DNA from: a virus
DNA length: 42,169 nucleotides
Virus record (IMG/VR): IMGVR_UViG_3300048115_000126
Location: 1 to 42,169 of that record
Strand: one strand, 5' to 3'
The notes beneath the pieces are model-generated. The model did no database searches and was not told the origin of the DNA. It saw nothing but the letters and a program-made list of their open reading frames with translations. Positions 31,263 through 39,136 of this stretch are shown here, piece by piece (position 1 is the first letter of the stretch; each line of letters opens with the position of its first letter). A program made the translations under genes and the position numbers.

Positions 31263-31977
31263 ACTAACAGCAACTATTGTAGGCGCAGGCGGTGTGACCA
31301 GTTACATGTTACCTGCTCTCAAAAACAGTTTTGATCTCACATTGAATCTGTTCGACGGCGACCGATTAGAGAAACACAATCTAGATCGTCAATTGTTTCG
31401 CAACAATCAAGTAGGTGAGTTCAAAGCTCGTGCACTAATGAAGTTATACAACTTCCGTAAATCAGAAGGCATAGCAGTAACCGAGTACTTCAGCACTGAC
31501 TTACTCAACACAGAATACAAAGCACTGTTCGCCAACTGCGACATCATCATCTGTTGTGTGGACAACCACCCAGCACGTAAAGCCTGTGTCGAAGCAGCTA
31601 TACAGTACAAGAAACCAATTGTCATCTGTGCTAACGAGTACCACACAAGTCAAGCGTTCTACTACGACCCCAAGCTTGTGCAAGACTTTCCACACATGCA
31701 TCCATTTGCACGTTATCCAGAGATTGCAACTGACCGCACAGGTAACCCAATCAGTTGCCAAGGTGATGCACTAGAATCAGACCCACAACTTGCAATTGCA
31801 AATCAAGTAGCTGCATCATTCGGCAACTATCTTGTATGGCTATGGCACGGTGTAGATGGTAACTTAGCTAGTCAATACGACGAGATTAAGTACATGCCTG
31901 TTGAGTTTCAATCAACCTTCTCACGCATCCAGACTATCACTTTGGATGACTTAGACAAAATTCAAAAATCAGCTTAA
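31252..31977 (+). CDS. ThiF/E1-like adenylating enzyme
   Basis: The ATG at 31252 (MKPKLTATIVGAGGVTSYML) is preferred to the longer frame, since the nucleotide loop G11-A-G13-G14 then sits near the N-terminus as in the family. It is 241 aa. D35 (LFDGD), N43-L-D45-R46-Q47, K58 and D104 in CCVDNHPARK match the ATP-binding and adenylation residues of ThiF/MoeB/E1 proteins. C169 in GNPISCQGDALESDPQLAIA corresponds to the PSC-x-x-A-E-x-QD segment of PRTRC ThiF and may be the catalytic cysteine. There are no CxxC zinc pairs. It should activate the Ubl by adenylation. Confidence 0.82.
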   Translation: MKPKLTATIVGAGGVTSYMLPALKNSFDLTLNLFDGDRLEKHNLDRQLFRNNQVGEFKARALMKLYNFRKSEGIAVTEYFSTDLLNTEYKALFANCDIIICCVDNHPARKACVEAAIQYKKPIVICANEYHTSQAFYYDPKLVQDFPHMHPFARYPEIATDRTGNPISCQGDALESDPQLAIANQVAASFGNYLVWLWHGVDGNLASQYDEIKYMPVEFQSTFSRIQTITLDDLDKIQKSA

Positions 31978-33116
31978 TGGTTATACACGACAACAAAGTA
32001 TACGAACAAGTCACTACTGACTTGTTCACGGTGTTCAAAGAAGTTGATACACCTTTAACACCAGACATTGAACCTGAGTTTCACGGCAAACCCATACCAA
32101 TGTCTATGTGGCATGACATCATGCACTGCATGAAACAAACACAAGATAAGTTCAACTCCGAAGCACTTGTGTTCTTGTTCTATGACACCAGCAACACAGA
32201 ACCTTGGTCGTGGTGGTTGCCACCGCAACAGACCAACGGTATGACTGTCAAGTCGTTACCCGACGATCCTGAGTACAAGAAGCAACGTGCAATGTACCCT
32301 GATCTAATGCTTGGTACTGTCCACCATCACTGCACAAGCTCAGCGTTTCAATCAGGCACTGACGAAGCTGACGAAGTAAACCGTGAGGGTCTACACTTTA
32401 CAATCGGTCATCTTGACAAACCTAAGTTTGACGTACACTTCCGTATGTCACTTGGTGGTCAATGCATTGAAATGGATGCACACACATACATTGAATCTGT
32501 ACGTTCACCGTTCAAAAAGAATGTTAAAGTATCAGACGAAGTGTACAATGCAGTTATTCAGCGCATGACTAAAGATGAAATGCTAGACTACAATCCAGAC
32601 AAACAAGTAGATCATTCTGCTTTGTTTGACAATATACACAAGCCTGCAATTACTATGGGTTTCAAATCTAAAAGTGATTACGGACTTGGCTACAGCAACA
32701 AAGCGTGGTTCGATGCCAGAGAACCATACATTAACAATTATACAAAATCTAAAAAAAACTCGCACGAAGAAGTCGCAGATGACTTAATCACTCAAGTGTT
32801 CACAGACTACGAATATGAAGACATTCTTAACAACTATTACCACCATATCGGTGATAACACATCTATACAAAGACTTGCAACATCAGAAGCAACTGAAGAA
32901 GACTTGCGACAAGATTTGCTCAAAGCTTTCGAAGATGAAACATTCCAAACCACTCAAGACGGTAGAAAGTTCCTTAAACAAATTGAAGCATTCCTTCAAG
33001 AACAAAAGAGATTCGGTGTTGACAGCACAATCACAGACCTCCAATATGGGCTCTCACAACTTAACTTTGAAGAAGGAAGCACAATTCAACCAATGGATAC
33101 GGAGGCAGTTTTATGA
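31977..33116 (+). CDS. JAB/JAMM metallopeptidase with C-terminal extension
   Basis: The 379-aa protein starts at the TAATG overlap with the E1 stop. H116-x-H118-x7-S126-x2-D129 (HHHCTSSAFQSGTD) is a perfect JAMM zinc motif, and E62 in a preceding hydrophobic strand (SEALVFLFYD) is the likely catalytic Glu. Such enzymes remove or process ubiquitin-like modifiers. Residues about 165-379 are an extension unlike a JAB core: a mostly helical region with LRQDLLKAFEDETFQ and FLKQIEAFLQEQKRFG. In PRTRC systems JAB is protein A. Its 3' end overlaps the nuclease gene by 71 bases. Confidence 0.85.
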   Translation: MVIHDNKVYEQVTTDLFTVFKEVDTPLTPDIEPEFHGKPIPMSMWHDIMHCMKQTQDKFNSEALVFLFYDTSNTEPWSWWLPPQQTNGMTVKSLPDDPEYKKQRAMYPDLMLGTVHHHCTSSAFQSGTDEADEVNREGLHFTIGHLDKPKFDVHFRMSLGGQCIEMDAHTYIESVRSPFKKNVKVSDEVYNAVIQRMTKDEMLDYNPDKQVDHSALFDNIHKPAITMGFKSKSDYGLGYSNKAWFDAREPYINNYTKSKKNSHEEVADDLITQVFTDYEYEDILNNYYHHIGDNTSIQRLATSEATEEDLRQDLLKAFEDETFQTTQDGRKFLKQIEAFLQEQKRFGVDSTITDLQYGLSQLNFEEGSTIQPMDTEAVL

Positions 33117-33465
33117 ACAAACCGACGGAAAACTTGTTGTACAGCGTATCGAGAATACTACGTCTAACGGAGTTCCTGATATCTTGGTTATCTTGCAAGA
33201 TAGAGTACTACTTATTGAGAGCAAGTTTGAGACTGGAAAGGTACGTCCTGAACAGTCGGCGTTCCAGATCAAATGTAACGAAGTCATCAAAGACAGCGTC
33301 AACAAATGCATCACACTCACAGCCTATCCAAAGACCAAGAGATTTGTAATGCGTAGGTTTGATTCATCTTGCATTGGTGAGACTGGGATTGAAGACCCAT
33401 GTCCAGTAACATTCTCACTTGACCCAACAGGGTTCAAAGACTTCTTTAACTATATAACTAAATAA
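33046..33465 (+). CDS. VRR-NUC-type PD-(D/E)XK nuclease (139 aa)
   Basis: The start at 33046 (MGSHNLTLKKEAQFNQWIRR) is chosen over an upstream in-frame start because the nuclease core begins there. Residues 41-60 read NGVPDILVI then LLIESKF: D45 and E58-x-K60 form the PD-(D/E)XK active site, and R34 with the preceding helix completes the VRR-NUC arrangement. It probably cuts branched DNA or acts in recombination. It overlaps the JAB gene, which suggests shared transcription but not necessarily a functional link with the Ubl cassette. Confidence 0.8.
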   Translation: MGSHNLTLKKEAQFNQWIRRQFYEQTDGKLVVQRIENTTSNGVPDILVILQDRVLLIESKFETGKVRPEQSAFQIKCNEVIKDSVNKCITLTAYPKTKRFVMRRFDSSCIGETGIEDPCPVTFSLDPTGFKDFFNYITK

Positions 33466-33756
33466 CTTTGGCATATCGGAGGCACGTTCAATCTGCGGTT
33501 TCTAACTAACATGATTAACAAGACCTTCCAACTCCCAAACTAGCGACTCTGTACACCTAGTTCCCATTGTACAGACTGGGCGACAAACGTGACCACTTCC
33601 GAGTTTGTATCCACCGTCCTTCCCAGATAACTGGTTAGCCCCTTCGGGGGCAACCCAGCCAACTTTAAGGTCACAAGACTGAGTGTTCAAAGCCTTATGG
33701 CTGTGGACTGGCTTTTCCCTCTTTCGCCCGATAAGTAAAGAGGTTCCTTTATAATT
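33466..33756 (+). ncRNA. Structured non-coding segment, candidate small RNA or leader
   Basis: A 291-base stretch without a plausible gene. It contains CTGTACA/TGTACAG (33549-33574), a strong hairpin GCCCC-TTCG-GGGGC with flanking GGTT/AACC pairs (33631-33658), and AGCCA (33657)/TGGCT (33709), which enclose AGCC-TTAT-GGCT (33691-33702) and end with TTTT. The arrangement could be a small RNA with a terminator-like end. I tested it for a tRNA cloverleaf and did not find one. A short frame on the minus strand is not convincing. Confidence 0.45.
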
Positions 33757-34077
33757 ATGTCCAACACAAGTAAATCATCATCATACAAACAATTCATAGG
33801 TATAGATCCAAGCTATAACGAACGTAAATCTAACAAAGATCTATACGATATGATTGACCGCAGAGCAAAGGAAATACTAGCTGGGGATTCTACCTACGAG
33901 TTTCGTAAAGCAGTCAAAGAAGCTGAGGCTAAAGGTGACATTCGTGACTTGACAGAGCGTCAAATAAAAGTACGCATGGACGACAGACACTGGAGAAAAG
34001 TTAACCAAACTATACGCAAAAATGAAGCAAGACATAATACTACTGATAATGGCACTGATCCAAGTCGAGAGCGGTAA
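33757..34077 (+). CDS. Unknown charged protein upstream of the muramidase (106 aa)
   Basis: Starts MSNTSKSSSYKQFIGIDPSY. The protein is helical, highly charged, with many Lys/Arg/Asp (DLYDMIDRRAKEILAGDSTY, then KVRMDDRHWRKVNQTIRKNE). An AGAGG sequence lies 11 bases before the ATG, one of the few Shine-Dalgarno-like sites in this region. Its 3' end overlaps the muramidase gene by 56 bases in another frame. No family recognised. Confidence 0.6.
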   Translation: MSNTSKSSSYKQFIGIDPSYNERKSNKDLYDMIDRRAKEILAGDSTYEFRKAVKEAEAKGDIRDLTERQIKVRMDDRHWRKVNQTIRKNEARHNTTDNGTDPSRER

Positions 34078-34375
34078 TCGTGACGACATAATCGGAGACA
34101 ACGGTAAAGCTTACGGGTGTCTACAGATGCATGAGGCATATGTACAAGACGCAGCACACCACTCAGGTATACCTTATGCACATGAAGATGCGTTCAATCG
34201 TGACTTAGCTATAGATATATTTAAGATTTACATGGGCATCTACGCTAACAAGTATCGACTTCAACGTGAGCCCACCTTTGAAGACATAGCTCGTATCCAC
34301 AACGGTGGACCAGACGGCTGGCAGAAAGACAGCACCAAACCATACTGGGAGAAAGTTAAAAAGTATTTAGATTAA
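34022..34375 (+). CDS. Muramidase / SLT-type transglycosylase (endolysin candidate)
   Basis: A 117-aa single-domain protein. The catalytic Glu is E16 in QVESGNRDD, followed by GDNGKAYGCLQMHEAYVQDA and the C-terminal HNGGPDGWQKDSTKPYWEKVK. The G-x-x-x-x-G-CLQM and NGGPxGxxKxST-xxYW-xK patterns are those of small phage transglycosylase-like lysozymes. The N-terminus (DIILLIMALIQ) is mildly hydrophobic but part of the first helix. It should cleave peptidoglycan at lysis. It is not next to the holin-like gene (4.5 kb) but lies in the replication module, its stop overlapping the polymerase start by one base. Confidence 0.85.
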   Translation: MKQDIILLIMALIQVESGNRDDIIGDNGKAYGCLQMHEAYVQDAAHHSGIPYAHEDAFNRDLAIDIFKIYMGIYANKYRLQREPTFEDIARIHNGGPDGWQKDSTKPYWEKVKKYLD

Positions 34376-36201
34376 TGCAACAACCTTTATTCATACCTGA
34401 ATCCAACTGGCGACCACCAGCATCGTTACCACACTTTGACAAAGTAGTAGCAATTGACTTAGAAACATGCGACCCCAACCTCAAGATCAACGGACCATCC
34501 TACAAACGTGGTGAGGGTAAGGTTGTAGGTATTGCGATTGCAGATGAACATAAAGAAATATATTTACCCATTGACCATTTCGGTGGTGATAACCTTGACC
34601 GAAGAATAGTAATACAGTACGTCAAGAACGTAGTAGCAAACAGTTTTGAAGTGTTGTTTGCTAATGCGGCATATGACCTCGGCTGGCTTGAGACATTGGG
34701 CATCACTGTCTCTTGCCCAGTCCGAGACATACAGATTGCTGAAGCTTTGATTGATGAAGAACAGTTCTCATATAGCCTTAACAACTTATCCAAGAAATAC
34801 TTAAACAGAACTAAGTTCGAAGATGAACTTAAGAAAGCAGCACAAGCCTACGACATCGACCCCAAGAGTGAGATGTGGAAACTACCTGCTAGGTTTGTAG
34901 GTGAGTACGCTGAGATTGACGCACGTAACACGTGGGACATCTACCAATATCAGAAACCTGTACTACGCGAGCAAGACTTATGGACTGTGTGGGAGCTTGA
35001 ATGTAAGCTCACGCCAGTACTTGTACACATGACAATGAAAGGTGTACCTGTTGACCTTGACAGAGCAGAAGTACTCAACAATGACCTCAAGCAAAAAGAA
35101 CTACAACTCAAGAAACATTTTAAACACGTTGATATCTGGTCTGGTAATCAACTAGCCAAGCACATTGAAGGGCTAGGCTTAGTTGTACCTAAAACAGAAA
35201 AGGGCAACCCATCTATATCCAAAGACTTCCTAATCAACTGTGACCACCCAGAAGTCAAACTTATACATGAAGCACGAAGCATTAACCGACTCAGAAAAGT
35301 ATTTATCGAGGACACCATCCTCAAGCAAAACTACAAAGGACGCATCCACGCAGACTTCAAGCAAACTGCATCGGACTCTGGTGGCACTCGCTCAGGGAGG
35401 CTCTCTTCAGCGAATCCCAACATGCAACAAGTACCTAAAAGAAGTGATATCGGTAAAGCTATCCGAAGTCTCTACATCGCAGAGCCCAACAAACTCTGGT
35501 GTAAAGCAGATTACTCTTCCCAAGAACCACGTCTCCAAGTCCACTATGCGTTACTTGGCGAGTTCAATCGACCACTCCCAAAAGCTCAGGAAGCTTTAGA
35601 AGCATTTAAACGTGGTGAGAAGTTATACACATTCTTTGAAAAAGCAACAGGATTACCTTACGACACCTGTAAGATGCTGTGTCTAGGTATCAGTTACGGT
35701 ATGGGCATGAAGAAAATGGCAAAGACGCTAGGCATATCTGAAGAGATGTGTACCTCAACTATGCGTAAATTCAATTCAGAAGCTCCATTCCTTAAAGTGT
35801 TGTATGACAACGTGATGAACCTAGCAAGCTCACGAGGCTACATCAAAACAATCATGGGACGCAGAGCACGATTTGACTTTTGGGTCAAAGAGTTCGGCGA
35901 TACCCCAGTCAAGACTTTAGCAAAAGCAAAAGAAAAACATCCCAACTCTGCACTCTTCCGTGCATTCACCAGTAAAGCATTGAACAGACTCATACAAGGA
36001 TCAGCCGCAGACCAAGCTAAACAAGCTATGGTGGATGCTTATGATGCTGGTTTTGACATGCGATTACCAGTGCATGACGAAATTAACTGCATGGTTAATT
36101 CAAAAAAAGAGAGTTTGGACTTGAAATTAATCATGGAGAATGCTATACAACTCAACGTACCAGTTATTGCGGATATTGATCTCGGTAAAACTTGGTGCTA
36201 A
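34375..36201 (+). CDS. Family A DNA polymerase with 3'-5' exonuclease
   Basis: 608 aa. The exonuclease domain has D28-x-E30 (AIDLET), D101 (NAAYDLGW) and Y178-x3-D182 (YAEIDARNT). The polymerase domain has motif A D379 (KADYSSQEPR), motif B K433-x3-L437-G-x-x-Y441-G (KMLCLGISYG) and motif C H567-D568-E569 (PVHDE). All catalytic residues are present. The position equal to E. coli Phe762 is Leu437. No 5'-nuclease domain is present. The ATG overlaps the muramidase stop by one base. It is the main replicative polymerase, by context. Confidence 0.95.
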   Translation: MQQPLFIPESNWRPPASLPHFDKVVAIDLETCDPNLKINGPSYKRGEGKVVGIAIADEHKEIYLPIDHFGGDNLDRRIVIQYVKNVVANSFEVLFANAAYDLGWLETLGITVSCPVRDIQIAEALIDEEQFSYSLNNLSKKYLNRTKFEDELKKAAQAYDIDPKSEMWKLPARFVGEYAEIDARNTWDIYQYQKPVLREQDLWTVWELECKLTPVLVHMTMKGVPVDLDRAEVLNNDLKQKELQLKKHFKHVDIWSGNQLAKHIEGLGLVVPKTEKGNPSISKDFLINCDHPEVKLIHEARSINRLRKVFIEDTILKQNYKGRIHADFKQTASDSGGTRSGRLSSANPNMQQVPKRSDIGKAIRSLYIAEPNKLWCKADYSSQEPRLQVHYALLGEFNRPLPKAQEALEAFKRGEKLYTFFEKATGLPYDTCKMLCLGISYGMGMKKMAKTLGISEEMCTSTMRKFNSEAPFLKVLYDNVMNLASSRGYIKTIMGRRARFDFWVKEFGDTPVKTLAKAKEKHPNSALFRAFTSKALNRLIQGSAADQAKQAMVDAYDAGFDMRLPVHDEINCMVNSKKESLDLKLIMENAIQLNVPVIADIDLGKTWC

Positions 36202-36213
36202 CAACAAACAAAT

Positions 36214-36795
36214 ATGTCAGACGAACTAATAAACGAAAGTAACATCATACCACTCGACAAGGTCGAAGGTATTGATACTAGCAACGTCCCACAAGACGAC
36301 TTAGCTATGCTCAAGGAGTTGGGTGATACACTCAATGATTTGAATAACAAAGTACTCGCAGCCGAAGTAGAAGTAAGCGACCTCAAAGCAACACGTACAC
36401 ACGTGGCTGAAGAACTTATACCTGACCTAATGAACAAGGTTGGTCTCAAACTTATACAACTTGATAACGGAGCAAAGATACAAATCAATGAGTTTGTAGA
36501 TGCTCGTATCAAAGACGCAGAAGTTGCATTCGATTGGCTACGTGCTACAAACAACGAGTCAATTATCAAAAACCAAATACAAGTTGTACTTGGACGTGGT
36601 GATGATGCTAAGGCTCAAGAGATACTACAAACTTTAAAAGAGAATGATGTGGACGCTGATCTTAAAATTACCGTACATAATCAAACACTCAAAGCTTTCT
36701 GTCGTGACGCACTGGACAACCCAGAGCTGGCAGAATCATTACCTCGTGAAGCCTTTGGTATCTACCAAGGTAAGCGAGCGAAAATAACCCAATAA
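36214..36795 (+). CDS. Coiled-coil phage protein, DUF7173-like (193 aa)
   Basis: Residues about 25-75 form a coiled coil (MLKELGDTLNDLNNKVLAAE). Then comes ELIPDLMNKVGL, an ordered region with strands (KIQINEFVDARI) and AFDWLRATNNESIIKNQIQV, then LGRGDDAKAQEIL and a C-terminal HNQTLKAFCRDALDNPELA, then GIYQGKRAKI. I know this layout from a conserved protein next to phage PolA/SSB genes (DUF7173-like); its function is unknown. The distance to the polymerase (12 bases) and the SSB candidate (15 bases) suggests a replication role. Confidence 0.65.
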   Translation: MSDELINESNIIPLDKVEGIDTSNVPQDDLAMLKELGDTLNDLNNKVLAAEVEVSDLKATRTHVAEELIPDLMNKVGLKLIQLDNGAKIQINEFVDARIKDAEVAFDWLRATNNESIIKNQIQVVLGRGDDAKAQEILQTLKENDVDADLKITVHNQTLKAFCRDALDNPELAESLPREAFGIYQGKRAKITQ

Positions 36796-36810
36796 AAGAA
36801 AGATAGAATC

Positions 36811-37542
36811 ATGGCATTCGATATCACAACAGTAGCAGGACAAGGCACAGAAAACCTAGACTCAGGTGGCTCAGCCTTGCCCTTCATCCGTATCCTGCAA
36901 GACCTCAGCCCTCAGCTGAAGAAACAAAAAGACGAATATGTCGAGGGCGCAGAGTCTGGTGACTTATTCTTTGCTAAGACGCAAAGTCTAATTGACCAAC
37001 CAGCAGAGATCATCCCGTGTTACACTAAGTCCATCTATACCGAATGGGTTCCCCGTTCGAAAGGTGGTGGCTTCAAGGGTAACCATCCGCTCACTATCGT
37101 TAGTAACCCCAACTACGAGAAAGGTCGTGAGCGTCAATACGATGAATGGCTTGGAGAGAACGAACTTAAGTTCACAACTTACTGGTTCGTTATGCTCAAA
37201 GTAAACGGCACTTGGGAAAACGCTGTCATCCCGTTCACATCATCACAGCTTCGTGTCTCACGTAAGCTTACAAACGATATTAATCGTTTCCGATATGATG
37301 GCATGGATGTTCAACCTCCCCTGTACGCTCAGGCTTGGCAACTCAAGTCAGTGCTAGAGACCAGCAAGAATGGAGATGACTACTTCAACTTCGAGTTTGT
37401 AGAACCACGTGTTCTCGACTTCGAAGCGGATGAAGACATCCTCACTATTGCATCTGATACATACAAAAATGCATCAGACACACCGTTGTTGCAGACAGAA
37501 GACCAACCTAAGTTGGTATCTTCCGACGCATTACCCTACTAG
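36811..37542 (+). CDS. Probable phage single-stranded DNA-binding protein
   Basis: 243 aa. The N-terminus with a SALPFIRILQDLSPQLKKQK motif, the strand-rich middle (IIPCYTKSIYTEWVPRSKGG, YWFVMLKVNGTWENAVIPF) and the acidic, hydrophobic-ending tail (DEDILTIASDTY ... SSDALPY) are consistent with the OB-fold SSB-type proteins that follow phage PolA genes. The family cannot be fixed by eye, and a related DNA-binding protein is possible. A strong terminator follows the stop, so this closes the polymerase operon. Confidence 0.6.
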   Translation: MAFDITTVAGQGTENLDSGGSALPFIRILQDLSPQLKKQKDEYVEGAESGDLFFAKTQSLIDQPAEIIPCYTKSIYTEWVPRSKGGGFKGNHPLTIVSNPNYEKGRERQYDEWLGENELKFTTYWFVMLKVNGTWENAVIPFTSSQLRVSRKLTNDINRFRYDGMDVQPPLYAQAWQLKSVLETSKNGDDYFNFEFVEPRVLDFEADEDILTIASDTYKNASDTPLLQTEDQPKLVSSDALPY

Positions 37543-37554
37543 TTAGTACAGTCT

Positions 37555-37588
37555 AACCCTAGCCTCTAACTGGGGCTAGGGTTTTTTT
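37555..37588 (+). terminator. Terminator after the SSB candidate
   Basis: AACCCTAGCC pairs with GGCTAGGGTT around a nine-base loop, followed by a run of seven T residues. The next gene starts only seven bases after it, so the primase needs read-through or a promoter within the hairpin region. Confidence 0.93.
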
Positions 37589-37594
37589 GCCCTT

Positions 37595-39136
37595 ATGATT
37601 CCAATTGCAGATTTAGCTTTCCGTTTCAACGACTTATTCGTCTGTAACCCAGACGTACACGGTCAAACCTCATTAACAGGTAAGACTCGTGACCGTGACG
37701 GCAAAGCAGACTCAAAATCTTTCCTTGTGAAAGCGTCCCTTACTACAGATATATGGGAACAGCATCTCAAAGGTGATAAGATTATTGGGTGTACACCGCT
37801 CATCAACGAAGACCGTGTTCGTTGGGGCGTACTTGACGTAGACGTATATCAAGAATCCAATACGATAGAAGATATACTTGCCAAAGTCAAAGAACATAAA
37901 CTACCGTTTGTCGTCTGCCGTTCCAAATCTGGCGGTGCTCATGTATACTTGTTCTTCTCAGAAGAAGTATCAGCAGCCAGTGTAATCGACAAACTTAAAT
38001 CTTTCTCAGCCTTCTTTGGTCAAGGTGCTTGTGAGATATATCCCAAGCAACCAAAGATTGGCAACCGCAAAGACGACTCTAAGTATGGCAACTGGATTAA
38101 CATGCCGTACTCAGGCAACCCGACTTTGCAGTATGCCTTTGATACCGACGGTAACGCACTCAACCCCGAAGAGTTCATATCCTACGTTGGCACTAAGATA
38201 TTAAACAAAGAAGTATTCGACGCTTTAGTTGTACCACAGATGGACACAGAAGAGCTACCCGAAGGACCACCATGCCTTAATTATATCTTTCAGAACCGCA
38301 CACAACACAGCGAATCACGTAACATCACACTATCCAACGTAGCTGTATATCTTAAAAAAGCTCAACCCACTGACTGGAAACATCTACTTCCCAAGTACAA
38401 TCGTAAATTCTCTGAGCCACTAGAAGACAGAGAGGTTGAGGCAATCATCAGCTCCTACTCTAAGAAAGACTACAAGTATCAATGCTCTAACCAACCGCTA
38501 TGTAAATACTGTGACGCTAGTCTATGTGGTCAACGTAAGTTTGGTATCGGTAAGGAAGAGTTCCTACCTAACAATCGTTCGCTCATGCAACTCAAGAGTG
38601 ACCCACCCTTGTGGTTCTTGACGCTCGATGACGCTGAGATACAACTTACTACTGAGCAGTTTGACAACTTCAATCAGTTCAATCAAAAGGTTATGGAGAA
38701 GATGCTGTTCAAGTATCCACCCATTAAACAAGAAGATTGGGTCAAGCAACAAAACTTACTACTTAAGAACTGTACACAGATTGACATACCATTCGAGATG
38801 ACCCCAGTCGGTCAGTTCGTAGAGTATGTATCTATGTTCTGTGCTAGTGCAAGTGACAACGCAGATGCAATCAAGAATGGACCAATCAAAGTAAATGGTT
38901 GTTATCTGTTCCGCATGATTGACTTGCGTGACTACCTCAGTCAACAAAGATTTAAAGAATTACCCGATAACAAAATACTATCATCGCTGAAACAAGTACT
39001 CAAAGCTGACGCAGCGATGCACACAATAAAAGAACCAATACGACTAAAGGTACGTTGCTGGCGTATACGTGAAGAGAACTTACGTATGGATCCAACAGCC
39101 CCTATGCCAAACCTCGATGAACAATCAGCCTACTAA
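37595..39136 (+). CDS. Archaeo-eukaryotic-type primase with PriCT-like and Cys4 regions
   Basis: 513 aa. The catalytic core shows D81-V-D83 (GVLDVDVY), S112-G-G-A-H116 (KSGGAHVYLF) and E147 near CEIYPKQ, followed by GNWINMPY; this is the pattern of the AEP primase found in TOTE-type and phage elements. A middle region (PPCLNYIFQNR, then SRNITLSNVAVYLKK) resembles PriCT. A Cys4 cluster lies at C297, C303, C306 and C311 (QCSNQPLCKYCDASLCGQRK), probably metal-binding. Residues 330-513 are unrecognised. It would make primers for PolA. It overlaps the UvrD-like gene by 20 bases. Confidence 0.85.
   Translation: MIPIADLAFRFNDLFVCNPDVHGQTSLTGKTRDRDGKADSKSFLVKASLTTDIWEQHLKGDKIIGCTPLINEDRVRWGVLDVDVYQESNTIEDILAKVKEHKLPFVVCRSKSGGAHVYLFFSEEVSAASVIDKLKSFSAFFGQGACEIYPKQPKIGNRKDDSKYGNWINMPYSGNPTLQYAFDTDGNALNPEEFISYVGTKILNKEVFDALVVPQMDTEELPEGPPCLNYIFQNRTQHSESRNITLSNVAVYLKKAQPTDWKHLLPKYNRKFSEPLEDREVEAIISSYSKKDYKYQCSNQPLCKYCDASLCGQRKFGIGKEEFLPNNRSLMQLKSDPPLWFLTLDDAEIQLTTEQFDNFNQFNQKVMEKMLFKYPPIKQEDWVKQQNLLLKNCTQIDIPFEMTPVGQFVEYVSMFCASASDNADAIKNGPIKVNGCYLFRMIDLRDYLSQQRFKELPDNKILSSLKQVLKADAAMHTIKEPIRLKVRCWRIREENLRMDPTAPMPNLDEQSAY

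Noticed and set aside
33475-33570. Possible tRNA (GTTCAATC-like T-loop)
   Set aside because: The flanking bases do not pair into a T-stem or acceptor stem and no cloverleaf could be formed by eye.
33502-33690. 62-aa minus-strand frame in the gap after the nuclease gene
   Set aside because: It is antisense to all neighbours and spans the GC hairpin. The protein has no family features.
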